Part shown: piece after piece, positions 1-13,530 of the stretch
Layout: each line of letters starts with the position of its first letter
Numbering within the stretch: the stretch's first letter is position 1
From: Nymphaea colorata
Lineage: Eukaryota > Streptophyta > Magnoliopsida > Nymphaeales > Nymphaeaceae
Assembly (NCBI RefSeq): GCF_008831285.2
Contig: NC_045150.1
Span: 10,182,001 to 10,246,000, forward strand
Direction: 5' to 3'
Length of the DNA stretch: 64,000 bases
The notes under the pieces: model-generated
Told to the model about the DNA's origin: nothing
Database searches by the model: none
Seen by the model: only the letters and a program-made list of their open reading frames with translations
Translations under genes and position numbers: made by a program

Positions 1-2320
1 TATATTATATTATATATATATGAGTGTGTGTGTGTGTGTGTTGAAATTAGGCAGCTATTTCTGTGCTCGATGGTTATTTTGTATTGTTCAAAACTGCCAT
101 AAAAGTTGGATTCCATAATGGAAAACCATGGTCAAGCAATGGATCTTGCAATGCATCTTTTGCGATGTTTTTTATCGACAACAAGCAAACAAATAACCAT
201 CCAGCCGTGGAGGTTCATCTTTGAATCACTTGAATATTCAGAAATGATCGCTCAATCGATTGTTAATCACCCATTTTAATTACCCTTAAACATGTTTAAA
301 GTATGATGACATTCGTTTATTTTCCAGTCAACGTTGTAAAATATATGATCATATGAATATCCCATCAAAGGATGTAGGATGGCCCAGCAAAGCAAAATTA
401 CTTGATCTTTCAAAAAATTGATTCCTCATGACATGAATAATTTCACACTAGCCGCCAACTTGTGATCTCAACCCCTCTTTAGTGGGGGAGCCAAGAATTT
501 TTGGCTGAAGGGCACGTGAGTCACCGACCTGGGTTTGATGTGGGGACTATGATGTGAAGCAACTAGGTCCAGCATCGTCGCAACAATACTGATGGGGGCA
601 ATGGTACACAGCAACCCACACTTCGCTTCTATACTTCCCTTCTTACTTTCACGCTTATTGTGGTTACCTAAGGAATACGTTAAGATGTCTCTCTTATTGA
701 TCAAATGGTGATTGGAATTCTTCAACACAAGAATATTCAAATGCTATTACTTAAAATTGCTTGGATTGTGGAGAAGGGTGCAGAAAACACAAAAGTTGCA
801 TGCAATCCCCGGTAAATGACGCAAGAACTTGTTACATCACTAGCTAATGTCACCAGCCACTGTAAGTCCCCTGGCAAAATGTTCCAATCTTGGTGTCTAT
901 AAATTGTGACATAGAAAGTGGATTAATTTCTGTGATTTGTATATTTAATTACCTATTTGATCTCTCATGAATAGAACGAGGGGCTCCCTCGACAGTTTCC
1001 GAACGCAAAAAACCTATTTGATTTCACAAGCAGTGGCTGCTGGAAGTTCATGCAGAGCAATTACATTATTATACAAGAATTTTTGTTAGGTACTGGAAAA
1101 TATATATTTTAAACTTAGAACATGGTAACTTCTCAACTGATTGCAAGATAAGCTAAGCAAGGTTATAATCACCAAAATAAGGAGTACATCACTAACTTGT
1201 GGAGTTTGGTGCATGTTGGATGGAGTCTATGCTTCACGCCTTCAAACTAAGCAGAGTCCAACAATCACCAAAATGGTTTTCAGCTAGAGATCAAGCTGAA
1301 GAAAAATAGAACCCTAAAGGGGTAGTGCAAAGCCAAATTTCTGACTGGGGGGTAGTATTAGTTTAACTTTCAACTTTAAGGTATATAAAAAAAAAAAAAA
1401 AAAAAGAAGTATCAATGACTGGTACGGGAAATTGCTTACAAAATCCGCAATGCGGCTCCACTACCGTTAAGGCGTCATTTGGCAGCAGGGACACTCATAC
1501 AGTTTTCATAATAAGAACAACCCCTAAATAGGTAGACAAAATGGGGGATGCTTAGCAGAAGTTCTAACCGAGCGTGAGTGACTATACACAATTTCCCTGG
1601 ATCTCTTTCCTCCAATGAAAAGATTGAAAACCAGAAAGTGACAAAACAGAACACATAACAACTACAAACCATGAAGAAGAGAAAACAGATCTATTTAGAT
1701 GGGTGCTTTATGTTACTTCATGCCTAAGAAGGTGTGGTCATTCCAGTTTTCACTTTTAACCTATACAAATAAAACCTTAGGCGTGCAATATATTGGATCG
1801 TATAGATATGTAGCCCTCCACATACGTCATCATAAGTATATTAGATGCCCAGCTAAGCAAGAAATTAAGTCCTAGATGTCTGAGAAAACTTGTTCCTATA
1901 GATGGATAAGCAAATGCTAGTCCATCAATTCGAGATCCAATTCCAGATTTTTAAAGTGATACTCATCCACAGCATCGCATCGATTGAGGAATCAACAAGC
2001 GATATCCCATGACAATGATGGTGGCCAAAGTGCAGTTTCTTCTCTCCACCGCCTGCAGACCCAAGCCCCGATATGAGATTGAGTTGTGTGCACATCCGAA
2101 CGCACAAGTATGCAGTGGAAAAAAGCTGGGGTTTTGATATGTTCAATTTTTTTAATAAAGAAATGTTTATTTTAGACTTTTTTGACCTTTTCATAACTTT
2201 TTTCTACTCTTTTAAAATGTTTCTTTTTTTATATACATAGAAAAAAGATGGGTTGGGTAGTTTTGATTTTTTAAAAAATGATGTTTATTTTAGATTTTTA
2301 ACTCTTTCATAATATCTTTC

Positions 2321-2336
2321 ATATATATATATATAT
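2321..2336. repeat. Short (AT)8 tract in arm 1
   Basis: This is sixteen bases of alternating AT, followed by CCTCCTCTTTGAAG. It is the arm-1 allele of the 80-base tract at 31,593-31,672 in arm 2. Confidence 0.9.
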
Positions 2337-5012
2337 CCTCCTCTTTGAAGATATGTCTTTTCTATAATACCTTTTCTTGTGCCGATACTCTCTTTCATTA
2401 TGGCAGTTACTTAATACAAATATGTTTGTGTTGTCCCATGTCCACCTGAACTCTAATCCTGGTTTTATATGTGTCATACTAATGCAAAAAATTTTGTGTG
2501 CTGGTTATGATGAAAATAGTCCGAATTACACCAAAAAAAAAATTGGAAGACAAAAGTGGAAGTAAAAAAAAAGCTATAAGGACATACCTTGAAAATTACT
2601 AAAATGTCCCTTACACTTGGGTATGTACGTTGGGTACCCTTAACCGGGCACTCAACTCAATCTACCCAAACTCAGCTGAACGCTCTCCACTCACTGCGTC
2701 TTCATGAGCAATTATCACCACCCTTTCTCTCTCTCTCTCTTCCTGATTTAGCCTGATTTGTTTCTTTATTCTAAAACAGCTCTTAAGGATGGTGGGAAAG
2801 TTAACGGACGATGTGGGCTGTTAGAGAGAGAGACATGCATGGAATATTCTTGTGTCAGATTTCCATTGCATCCATGGGTACATTTTCCTTTCTTTGACAA
2901 GTAGCCTAAACCATTCATCCGGCGTTGTTAGCCGACGTGAGGTCTGTATGCATGACCTAGAAGAACGCCTCAGTAGGAAGCATATAAATATTAAACATCA
3001 ATCAAGAAGAAGTTGCATGGTGTGTCCGGCCATCTGAAGAGCACGGCTGGACGTCGATGGATCGAGCCCAGTTTCTTGACTGGCCTGCCCTGATTGCGTT
3101 TTGAGAAATCCAGGACTTGTCAAACACGATTAGCGGCCATTGACTCCACAGTTTTTCCAAAGGAAAAGAACCAACCTCATCGTTTGCAGTTTGAATGGGT
3201 CGCCGCAAAACACAGTTACTCGTCGGTGGCGAAGCAGGACATTCAGTGCTGATAGGCAGGCCCTATGCCATATGCTAAGCAGCAAAATAGCTACGGAGCT
3301 TGCAAGTAAACTAGTAATTTTTGTGTGCCTGTGTGGGCAATTTCCCAGACAAGCTCACATGTTCCGGCATCATTCTTGATAAATAGGAGTTGCCTATTGT
3401 GATACTTATCAATCCGCCTTAAGTACTTTAATTCTTCATATTCTCACATTCTGTTTTTCTCTTGTAAAAGTTGGTTGGAAGCAGCCGATTTGAATTGTAG
3501 GGGCTTGGCTTGGGTTGATCCAAAGTGTTATACAAATCAGCTAATATTTATTTATTTATTTATGTTTACTTAGAAGAAACTCTCTTCTTCGTAAAACCAC
3601 CAAGGTGGACGTACTGTACTTCATTCAACTCAATATTGTTCTTGCCATGGTTTCAGACAAGAGAAATAACACACTAGAATATGACAGCGGCCACAAGATT
3701 CAATCCTTGAATTCCTTGGATATGAACTGCCTTGCAGCCCAGTTGCCCTATGTGCCTTGAGGCAATCAGCCAATCTATATTCAAGTGATTCGGAATGAAG
3801 CATGATTTAGCCAATTCATCGCCAATCACCCATTTTAAAAGATGCAGATGTCATTACGGGTTTCTTTCAGTTTCCACTTGAATTTACAATTCATTCAGAG
3901 AAATTTCCAAAATATTGACAAAGTAGCTCCCAGCTTGATCTCACTCTCAAACTGCGGGCCCACACGGACCATCTACAGTCCAGCATCTGCAGTTTGACAT
4001 TGTTGAGGAATCGATCAATGCATCATTGGAGTTGGTCAAAGAGGGCATCTGCAGTTTATCCCAACCTGGGATGTCAAAGAGTTGGATTAGGTCCGAGCAA
4101 ACTGGCTCTCACCTAAATGAATGTGGGTGAACCGGATCTGGAATAGCATTAGGCTGGACCAAGGCTTGACAAAGCTGTGCTTGCGCTGACCCAAAGCCTT
4201 ATTGGCAGTCCAAGCCTGTTCTGTTTACTTATTGGGCCAGGGCCTGACCATCAACTTCATGTTTATCTTGTACCAACCCGATATCTATCCTTATTTGAAA
4301 CTCTTCAATTTCATTTTCTAATTTTTGGAAACCATTGGAAATATGTCAAGAGTTTGTATGGGAGTTGACTACTGACATCATGCCAAAGAATGTGGAAAAA
4401 AAAAGTATAAAGGTATGTATTTGGGCCAAGTCAAGCCCCCAATACCCGACCCAGGCCAGCTATCCCAGCAAGTTTTTTTATCTGGCGAGTAGGTCAAATG
4501 GTCTCAATTGTCCATCTGGTGCCTGGCCCAGTGACTACCCTTAGAGTCAAGTCATAGTGTTTTGGCAGCATATATAGAGGACTTTTGCTACAAAGTGCCC
4601 ACTGATCTTGTGTGTGAGAGGTTTGCCATCATTGAGAACTTATTTGTCAGCTAATTAATATTTTTGGGTGATGCATCACATTAAACTATTATAAAAACAC
4701 ACTACCACAAACCATAAAACGTTGCTAATACCCCTATAGTGTCTATATTTTAGCAAATAATGTTTTATTTTGAGCTATATGACAATATCTAGCATCCGTC
4801 AAATTTGAATCCACACACACACACATATTCAAATTTGTCATTTCTTAGATCTTGTCTTATTACTAAAAATAAAGATCGGTCACTAAAGCATTAGCTGTAT
4901 TAGCAACAGTATCAAATAATGCCTATTTATGGCACTTTTTTTAATGGTTTATTGGTTTTTCAGTGACATATTTTAAATCTATTAGTCGTCCAACATCCAG
5001 GAGATTAAAATG

Positions 5013-5037
5013 AATATATATATATATATATATATAT
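5013..5037. repeat. (AT)n microsatellite, arm 1
   Basis: An uninterrupted AT dinucleotide run of about 25 bases, with the arm-2 counterpart at 28,827-28,852. Confidence 0.95.
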
Positions 5038-5389
5038 TTGTTTATTTAATATATATTTATCTGTATTTATAATTATATTTATCACTAGGAACCTTATTTT
5101 CCTAAGAACAATATTTTTTTGAATATTACCGTTTTCAAGAACGAAGAACCATTCTGATGCAATCGGGCTGGGTTTCTCCTTCCATTAATGATGAAAAATA
5201 ATATAAAGAAAAAAAATCAACAGAAAAATCACAATTAAGAACTGGCCTCTAACTAAGCTTCAACACTCTCTTGCTCACTCAGCAAACTGTCGATGGTCAG
5301 GGTCAGCACTTTTCAGGATTTGTCTGACCTGAATCAATATCATTAATGTTGGCTTTTCTTTCGTTTTTTTTTTTTTTTTTTACTTTGTC

Positions 5390-8300
5390 AACGACAAAGG
5401 AGTTTCCAAAGGACATAGCCTCCAAAGAGAAGTGATCTTTAACCACGGAATACCTTCTCACTATTGAGCCTACCAATGAACCAGAGTCACTCTCTTAGTT
5501 CCTTGACACGAGAACTAAGAGCATGACAGTTTGTGATTATAGTAACATGACAGTCTTTAGGAATCCTCTCTACAAGAACAGGGTCCATAATTCTGATCAT
5601 GTTTGAGAAGAGAAACCCTTGTACCACCAACCTGGTCTTCCTGATTGGGGAGGCATTAAACCATAGTAAACCATCCACTATAAACATTTGCAACACATGT
5701 AGTGACCACTTCCAGCCCCCACTCATCTTTACTCTGACAATGCCAAAAATGACTAAAAATTATGGTTTGCAGCTAGATATTTATCGCTTGTTTTACATAT
5801 TGTCCTCATTCTTGTTTATAGAATACCTCACAACATGAGTGTCAAACTTTCCTCTTAGCAATCTCAGCTAGCTTAACCACCTCTTTATGCACCACCTGAT
5901 TTTTGAAACACCATAGCTTCCAGATTGTGATATTGAAGCAGGCAAGCCAACAGCATCCGAATTCATTACATGAGAACCTCTTCCTCCACCACCAGTTCCA
6001 GACAGAGAAAAAGTCTGATGTATGGAATTTATCAACTCCAAACCATGAATAGATGTATTGCTAAATGTTCATAGCATTAGTATATGTGAAAAGAAAGTGA
6101 GATAAATCTTCACAAGCCCTCCACACAACTTAAACACAAAAACAATGGAAGACCATACATGTTGAAGTTTGGCATCAGCAGGTAGACGTTAATAACTACA
6201 AACAAACACAAGCCAGTTAGCTCTAGGTAATGCTTTTGCGTTTCACAATCTACATTGCCATGTAACTACCATTCCTTTAATTTTACATGATTCCAAACTT
6301 CTGCACTTTGCATGAGCATAAGTTGAAGGCAATCTCCAATGCATTGCCCATGCCACCATAGATTTAGCTCAATGTGGTGCTGTATTACGAAGGAAAGGTT
6401 CTAATTCCCAAGCAGATCCAATGGAATCTGCTTGAGAAAAACATCCTCCGTAGAACTTAGCAAGCTCTCCATTCATCACATTTCAAGTAACAGATTTAGA
6501 TCCCGCCCAAGAGAAGAAATATTAGGAACCATATCCACATTCCAAGTACTTTTCCTATTCAAATATTTTTTCATGCATAATGAGTTCCAAATGCCCTGGT
6601 GAAAAATTAATGTACATCCTAGAAACAACCGATTAGCTTCATTGACCTCTTTAAGTTTTCTAATGCCGAGCCCACCTTCTTATTTAGGAAAAGCCAAGAC
6701 ATTCCAGGCAATTAAATGAGGCTTATCCCCTCCATCTGACTCTTCCTATAAAAAACTGCACATAATCTGTTCCATTTTCTTAATGACACCAAGAGGGCAC
6801 TTGAACACCAACATCCAGTAAATACGAAGTGCTTCTAATACTGATTTGATCAAGTAGATCCTACTGCATGGGAAAGTAGCATGCTTTTTCATAAACTAAG
6901 TTTACTCTGTATTTTTAAATGAATAAGAAACATACCAACATTCTCAAATTCGTTGGCTTGGGAGTAAGACCCAAATATCGAGTAGGAAACTGTCCTAGGC
7001 TCTCGCCGAACTGATTACAAATACTTGCAATCTTGCTTTGCCCATATTGAAAAAGTAGAATGCTGATTTTTAAAGGTTAATCATCATTCCAGCATGGAGT
7101 TCAAACAGAAAAAAAAAATTGTAGTTAAAGAAAGCCATTCTTGAAAGCTAAGAAAAGCAAGACGTCATCAGCATATATTGTAGGAAAACTCCTTCTATGC
7201 CTCTTCGAATATGCAGTACTTCAATCATTCTTCTTTGAATTGTAGCTTGCAAGGTATGTGAAAAGATTTTCATGACAATGAGGAATAAAAATGAAGATAA
7301 AGGTATCCTTATTGCAGACCATGAGAAGATCCAAAGTGTTCACCTTGATGGTCATTAATCCCAAGAGCACAGAAATCATTTTTCACTACTGTCATTACTT
7401 TTTAAGTCCAAATAGGATGAAATCCTAATTGCAAGATGGCAGCTTGTAAGAAAGTCCAATTGACCCTGTCATATGCTTTTGATAAGTCTATCTTCAACAT
7501 AAGCTAGTTGATCTAGCTTTAGACATTGTGTATACCATATCAAGCACAAGAAGAAGACATTGATGGATGTTTCTATCTTTCAAAAAACCACCTTGCATGT
7601 TGGAAATGACCCACTTTAGTGCCTTCTTCATTCTTGAAACCATGATTCTGAAAATAAATTTAAGTACACTATTCTCAAGAACAATATGTCTGAAATTGGA
7701 AATGTGCACAGCTGAATCAAATTTAAGAATTTTGATTATATGACTTCTGCCTTGTTCCTTAATAAGCTTTCCTTTCTAAAAAAAAAAAAAAAAATCTCTA
7801 GTGGCAACTGTGATATTAGTCCTTAACGTGTCCTGACTTTTTTGGAGGAACAATTTCAGAAACCCATTCAGACCTGGTGCGCTATTGGAGTTGGCACCCA
7901 TAACAGCTATTGCACTTCCTCATCTGAAATGGGACTTAACAACGTTAAGTTTTCTTTTATAAATACGCTGTGACCTACAGCAAGCTGATCCATAATCATT
8001 CTTGTTGAGTTGTCACGGGTAAAAAATTTTTAAAAATGAGAAGTACATGCTGAAAGAATTGGATGCTCCTCATAAAACTCCCCATCATCTGTTTTCATGT
8101 GCAAGAGTCTATTTTTTTTTTACCATCCTTGAAAATAGCGTGAAAACATTTGCTGTTATTATCCTCATTTTTTCGCCATGATACCCTTACTCTCTTTTTC
8201 TAGTACATGGCTTTATCTCTAAGAGCATCCACAAGAAAACATCTAATATGATTTTCAGAAGTGGACCATTTACGAGAGTCAATATCTTGCTTCTTATAAA

Positions 8301-9225
8301 TTCCAATAAAATCCTTTTGAAGTACGTTAATTCTGGTATCAACTTTCTTGGTTCTATACTTACTCCAATTGCTTAGGCATGGTCGTACTCTATTCTGTTT
8401 TGCGAAAAGTTTAAGCACTGCACATCCTCTACACTCCATTCTCCATGCTCTTGTAATAATGACCTTACAACTAGGTTGACACTCTCAATAAAGGAACTAT
8501 TTAAATATTCATCTTCTCTTGCATGCGGTTTTAAAGATATTTAATTACATGTAAAAGAAAAGTGCTGAGTGGTCTAAACAACTTCTTGGTTCTACCAAAT
8601 GCTGCCCACAATTTTCAACTTGCTCAAAAATATATCTAATTTGCTTTGAACCCGTGCTGTCGGGGTGCAGAGATTGGTTCAAGTAAATGCTCTGTTTCTG
8701 TCCACAATCTCTCTTAGTCCAACATCTTGAATGAATCCATTGAATGCTAAACAAGCTTGTCAAGCAGGGGCAGGCCCATTTTTCCGACTCCTTATAAGTT
8801 GAATTAAAATCTTTCATTATAATACTAACATTTGTTTATTGGCAATAATGATATTTAACATAACCAATTGGTCTTTGCGAATTCTAGAGTGAGGGTGAAG
8901 ATACACCCCTATTGTATCAAAGTTGAGATTTAAAGCTTTATGAGTAAACAAACAATCCATCCAAAATTTATTAAATTTGCAACTAGTCAATCTAAAATCA
9001 GCCTGTCTCTAACTACACACAATTATGGCCTCATTAAGATTCGTATCAATATTAGATTAAAAAAAAAACTCCTGATAGTGATTGCAAAAGGATTTGAAGT
9101 TGTCCGCATTCAACATGATATCGAAACATGAAAATGATCCCAAGTTGATGAGATATCACCCAATTGCCAAAATCTTTCTAGGTTGTTAGAGTACCAAGGC
9201 CTCTAATATTCCAACTATTAACTTC
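5390..9225 (-). pseudogene. LINE ORF2 (endonuclease-reverse transcriptase) remnant
   Basis: ORF2 normally nicks target DNA and reverse-transcribes the element. Here an N-terminal WNIRGLG motif (about 9,198-9,222) marks the endonuclease. A DFN motif near 8,810 and LDHSAL near 8,560 correspond to the DFN and SDH catalytic boxes, the latter with S changed to L. Reverse transcriptase follows: ISNFR..VLENS at about 7,690, LSKAYDRVNW at about 7,470-7,500, and YADD at 7,164-7,175. A region with spaced W and C residues (5,820-6,005) fits the zf-RVT module of plant LINEs. The segment 5,400-5,730 could be an RNase H-like tail, but this is weak. Numerous stops make it a pseudogene. Confidence 0.8.
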
Positions 9226-10811
9226 ATTTGATGGCAATTGGCAACTCCTCTTACAATCCTTTTCCAACAGGAGAACATTCTCTTTGTTATGGAAATCCTC
9301 TGCTCCTTGGATATCCATGAATGGATCATGTTGCTCCAACTTCCTTTCTTTCAGGACAGAACTTTATATAGCCTTAAAAAATGTTGTCCCACAACCCTTC
9401 TTCTTAAAATTGTTAACTTCTTTGGAATGGAGAGCTCTTTTTTGTTCAAACTAATATTCATAGGAGAGGATGACATTTTATCTTTTTGTTTTCAGGCCAT
9501 TAGTACAGTCCTAATGGAGTTCAAACAGACAAATCCAGGAAAAAATTCCTCCTCAACTTCTGTGGATTTCTTATTGGTCTCATGGCAGGACTCAGCAATA
9601 GTTTTACCATGGTTAACCTTCAATGAAGATGATTCCATCACCATTTGATATGAGATAATCCCTTGACACTCGTGGCCCATAGATCATAGGTCTTCAATAG
9701 GATCTTTTTCAAGAGGCACAAATTGATTTCATTTAATATTAGATAGCTTGCATTGCTTAGAGCCTAGATTACACCTTCTATTAGCAACAATGGCCTGAGT
9801 ACATCCATTTGAGGGTTTAGTATTCACTTTTCCCTCCCTCATACGAGTGAGACGATCTCTTGTGGAATGTAATGAAACCCCACATAAGGTACAGAAACAA
9901 ATTTTTGTTTCATCTTCCACCATTTATTCCAGAACTTTATCACCATCAAGTATACAAATCGAACACATAAGTGAAGCCATCAGCATCTACAAAAAAACTA
10001 CCCAGAACCTTAATGACACCAGCTAACACCTTGCAGTTCCGCATATAAGGAGGCAACTTCGGTAGACGAATCCCTAGAGGGGTTCTCGTGGCCGCTTGAA
10101 GTCGGAGTGGCATTCCTAACTTCCACTTGCTAAAGACCAAAAACCTATCACGAACATGCCATTTTTTTTGTTGCATAACTTCCTTTAAATATTCCTTTGA
10201 GGAAGCCTTGACCAAAAAGAGTCAGGAAGGAGTGAAAATTGTTTTCACCTGATACAAATTGTGAAAAACTTCCACCCAATCCAGATGAAATCTTGAGCTA
10301 CAACCCAATAGAATTGCAAAAGCAGTCCATCTGAAAGGTCTGATCATTTGCTTCCCCTCAATTTCACACACTGCAAGATCTGGTAATCCAAATGCCTCCT
10401 CCCACTCATTTTGGTCCACAACACCAGCGCTCTTTACCACCGACACCCAAAATCATCTCGCTGATAGAACTGACTGGAATCCTTGATCAATAGGTGACTT
10501 TTCATGATCCATCATCTCTAAGGATGGGCGAGAGCCTCCACCACCCATGATAAAGTGATGTTCATGAACATTTTCCTAACTCTAACCTAGAGTTCATGTT
10601 GTTCCCTTTCTCTGCTCCTTCACGTGATAACCACATCTTCTCCTTTACCAAGAACTGTTACATGTGGAACAATCCACACGCCACTCACTTTGACCATGTG
10701 CTTCTTTTCCCCACCATTTGTATTTAAATCCAAACCCTTAGTCACAACCTACCTCATGATCTCCTTTATAAATACAAGGAGTTTTTCTTTGTAGATCTAT
10801 GATTAACAGTT
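7991..10811. other. LINE 5' half and leader, single copy in the window
   Basis: This stretch extends the LINE beyond the inner limit of inverted arm 1 and is not repeated elsewhere in the window. From 10,550 to 10,811 I see no gene. The sequence between the LINE start and the protease remnant is probably LINE 5' leader plus the protease promoter region. Confidence 0.6.
9240..10548 (-). pseudogene. LINE ORF1 (gag-like, DUF4283-like) remnant
   Basis: The likely start is the ATG at 10,548 (protein begins MGGGGSRPSLEMMDHE). An in-frame TGA follows about 31 codons later. Downstream frames read a DUF4283-like stretch (10,446-9,946: FRWTAFAILLG, then RFLVFSKWKLGMPLRLQ, then GIRLPKLPPYMRN). A cysteine pair, CTLC, near 9,895 may be the remains of a zinc knuckle. 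In plant LINEs this product binds RNA and forms the ribonucleoprotein with ORF2. Several stops and frame changes separate these parts, so no functional protein is expected. The plus-strand 136-residue frame at 9,238-9,648 lies antisense to this ORF and is taken as a shadow. Confidence 0.7.
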
Positions 10812-12720
10812 GCCATAGCCACCTTCCTCTCCTCCTTCATGATCCTCCTCCTGTAACTTCTCCCAGTTGCACTATCAAACTTTCCTACCAACATCTTCAC
10901 TAACACTGTCAATGTTAACCAAAAATCCAGGCTTCTCGATAGACATCATTCACCAAGACTTGCCTCTCTCTCATCTCTACGATTCTTCATCTACTCCAGT
11001 TCGACGCACTGAGCAGGGCAGCTCTACGCTTCAAGTTGAGCTCCCGATTGGCTTCAAGTTATGCCAACACCAACAAAACGACCATCCACGTGTATTCTCA
11101 TGAAGACTGACCAGATGAACTAATTCCAATGCATGACCATTAAAATCTGGAAATATCTGGCAAATTCCAGATTTCAAGGAAATGCCCCGATAACTTAGAA
11201 GTTTAGAACTAAAGCCCATTGATCCCAGAAACGTTCATCTGGGTTATCACAGTGGAACTTGATGCATGAAAAGAAAGAAAGAAATGGAAACTTGTGTCGT
11301 AAAAAGTTTAGAAACGAGTTGATCTGGCAACTCTATCTTGTGAAAAGTAACAAAAATTGATTGAAACTTGTGTCCAGCTATCTAAGGGTCCTTTCAAGAT
11401 TCAATTGCTACGATTATTCTCTTTGTTTTCATGTTTAAGTGAGTTGAGGAGGACTATCTGGTCAACTTGTGAAATGTGTTGGGGTCCGCTAAACAGATGA
11501 AACTGCTGACAAGCATTGACATCCTCCAATCAACCTGGTTGAAATGTTTTGGAAAACATCCGCCTGTATGACAAGACAAAAATTTTAAAAAGAAAGTTGG
11601 CCGTATGTCCAACTATTTCTTATCAAATCCCACCATACAACCTATATACTTAAATCTATGAGAGAATAGTCTGCTAGGCAGTTGTTTCGAGTTATCGAAG
11701 CAGCAACTTCACTAGAAGTCCAATCCTATGGGTCATGATCCATACTGGCAGCAACCTCATATGGACATTGTGTGTTCCTTACTACAACTTTACCTGCCAA
11801 ATGAACTCCACATTAAAGCCAATTCAGTCTTCCACATACCATAACCTGAGATGCACCACTAGCTTCTGGTCCGCTTGTGATGACAACCAACTTCGTAGCA
11901 TCAAGTCCTCATATGGTGATGGATCTGTTGTAGAAGGGACCCTTGCTCTCAAAAGATTTTGATTTGAGGATGGCACTGACGGCACCATCAAGCTTCCGAC
12001 AATCGCCTTTGGTTGCGTTCATAAAGAAAATAGTGTTGATTTCGAAAATCTTGTCGATCCTAGTCTTGTTGGCCTCAGGCCAGGATCTCTTTCACTTGTT
12101 AGTCACATCGGCTTCTTTATTAACCATAAATTTGCTTACAGTCTTCCTCTCCATAGCAAGAAAAATAATGTCATTGAGTAGATCAAGTTCTGTGAGGAGA
12201 TAGAGTTCTTCGGAACCCAAGAGGTTCAACAGACGCCAATGAAAGCAAATGCAGCTCAAGGCACTTTCTATACACTCACACTAGATTACATAAATGTGGG
12301 GAACAACAGACTCAACATATAGCTTGGAGGTGCACAGACAGCAACATGGTTGGGATATGCTGGATCAGTCATGATAGACTCAGGTACCACACTGACTATC
12401 TTGCCAAAGATGTGTATGACCAAGTGGCAAACACGGAGGCTAAAGTCACAAACCATAAAAGATTCTATCATCCTAACCAAGATTATTTGTGTTATAATGT
12501 AGAGAATACTGGTGATCCATATTAAGGATTGCTGGAGATGACCTTTCATTCCACCAATGCAGACATGAAGTTGCCACCTTCAAATATCTTTTGGATGTAT
12601 AGAAGTGCGACGGCAAGCTTAGCCATTTTCGGGAATGTTTTCCAGCAGAACATGCATGTGAAATATGATTTGGGGAAGGGGCTGCTTTCTTTTGCACCAA
12701 TTGAATGTACTCAGGGCTAA
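10812..12720 (+). pseudogene. Nepenthesin/CDR1-like aspartic protease pseudogene
   Basis: The family are secreted or vacuolar pepsin-type (A1B) endopeptidases with two catalytic Asp motifs and a Cys-rich insert. A signal-like stretch (AIATFLSSFMILLL, from about 10,815) is followed by NPGFSIDIIHQD (about 10,924), as in the minus-strand relatives at 20,039 and 60,640. The propeptide is broken, and 11,110-11,700 holds little recognisable coding sequence. The first catalytic motif reads HTGSNLIW (about 11,738), so the catalytic Asp is His. The middle part (SSYGDGSVVEGTLAL, then FGCVHKENS) needs a frame change after 11,960. The second motif DSGTTL (about 12,373) is intact. The C-terminus again changes frame, ending FAPIECTQG with the stop at 12,718-12,720. 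Multiple stops make it non-functional. It lies opposite to its two relatives. Confidence 0.85.
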
Positions 12721-12726
12721 AGTTGT

Positions 12727-12730
<4 letters not shown>

Positions 12731-12805
<75 letters not shown>
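12731..12805. repeat. (AT)37 microsatellite
   Basis: An uninterrupted AT run of about 75 bases starts 11 bases after the stop codon of the protease pseudogene. It encodes only a spurious IYIYIY frame. Confidence 0.95.
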
Positions 12806-12810
<5 letters not shown>

Positions 12811-13379
12811 TTCTTTCTTTCGTGATGATCTATGTGGTTCTCTGTACTAGTCTATAATTGGCAGCATTGGACGCTGCTTATGTTTTATGTCCTCATTGTC
12901 ATGTTGTTGATGGTGTTATTTTTTCTTGTTGAATAAATATATGTATCTTGTTTTAAAGATGTTTTCCCCTCCGTTTAAGTTTAAAGCTTAACTTAGATAT
13001 GTCTGAGTGAGTATGAACACTAACTATGGCTTTAACTCGACTGTCGCTAATACTGGCAATTCTGTCGCTAATAAGTAATCACGACGGTCAAAACTCTACC
13101 AACACAAGTCCTGTTGCACAAACGATTACCGATGAAAATGGCCACCATGTCTTAGTTGTGTTTGTTGCGACATTAGTTGCTTTAAGTTAGCATAATGACC
13201 ATGGAATGTGCCTACACCTTATTGTAACTTTGACGATGGAATTTTCCGTCCCATAACACAATGTGTTCTGTGACAGTTATATAAGTCGCTTAACTTCACA
13301 ATGTCTTTTAACTTTGCAACTAACAATGCTAACCCTCCATCAATAATGATGGTTGTTGTAGCTTGCACAGTGTACTGGC
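12806..13379. other. No gene seen
   Basis: AT-rich intergenic sequence. It contains two near copies of CTGTCGCTAAT (13,040-13,072), but no coding or structured element that I can support. Confidence 0.5.
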
Positions 13380-13530
13380 TAGCAACATATTTTCGAGTCC
13401 CTTACACATGTTTGGAACAGATTTAGTACACAGCGACATATTCTTGAGTCCCTGACACATGTATGGGACGGATTTAGTACACAACGACATATTTTCAAGT
13501 TGCTGACACATGTTTGGAACAGATTTTGGG
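13380..13530. repeat. 51-bp tandem repeat, three units
   Basis: The units run 13,380-13,430, 13,431-13,481 and 13,482-13,528. Each contains CGACATATT, then CTGACACATGT, GG and CAGATTTAGTACA-like stretches with a few substitutions. The 51-bp period is a multiple of three, so the minus strand shows a 17-residue repeat of the form SVPNMCQ.LENMSLCTK. I regard the coding look as a by-product of the period. Confidence 0.85.

Larger units (their letters stand above)
1..7990 (-). repeat. Arm 1 of an ~8-kb inverted duplication
   Basis: The reverse complement of this stretch matches 26,112-34,050 almost continuously, with scattered substitutions and indels. Shared landmarks are the (TG)n/(TA)n tract at 10-40, the stretch at 1,925-2,194 (matching 31,803-32,070), the block at 3,000-3,380 (matching 30,520-30,900), the (TA)n at 5,013-5,037 and the LINE reverse-transcriptase part at 5,530-7,990. 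Homology stops near 7,990 inside the LINE. The outer end is cut by the window edge. Apart from the LINE 3' half no gene is recognisable; short open frames in it are not conserved as proteins. Percent identity was not computed. Confidence 0.9.
5363..10600 (-). mobile_element. LINE-type non-LTR retrotransposon, degenerate
   Basis: On the minus strand the order is that of a plant L1-type LINE. ORF1 starts at 10,548, then an endonuclease starts around 9,222 with reading WNIRGLG. Reverse transcriptase follows (LSKAYDRVNW and YADD motifs), then a C-terminal zinc-knuckle-like region. The plus strand shows an 18-base T run at about 5,365-5,382, which is the poly(A) tail at the element's 3' end. All frames contain stops and frameshifts, so it is not autonomous. 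The 5' limit is uncertain (10,550-10,790). Only the 3' half is present in the inverted copy at 26,112. No target-site duplication was found by eye. Confidence 0.85.

Noticed and set aside
4690-4735. CACTA-transposon-like end (CACTACCACAAA)
   Set aside because: No matching opposite end or 3-bp target duplication was found nearby.
9238-9648. 136-residue plus-strand open frame
   Set aside because: It lies antisense to the LINE ORF1/endonuclease region, has no family features and is explained by the opposite strand.
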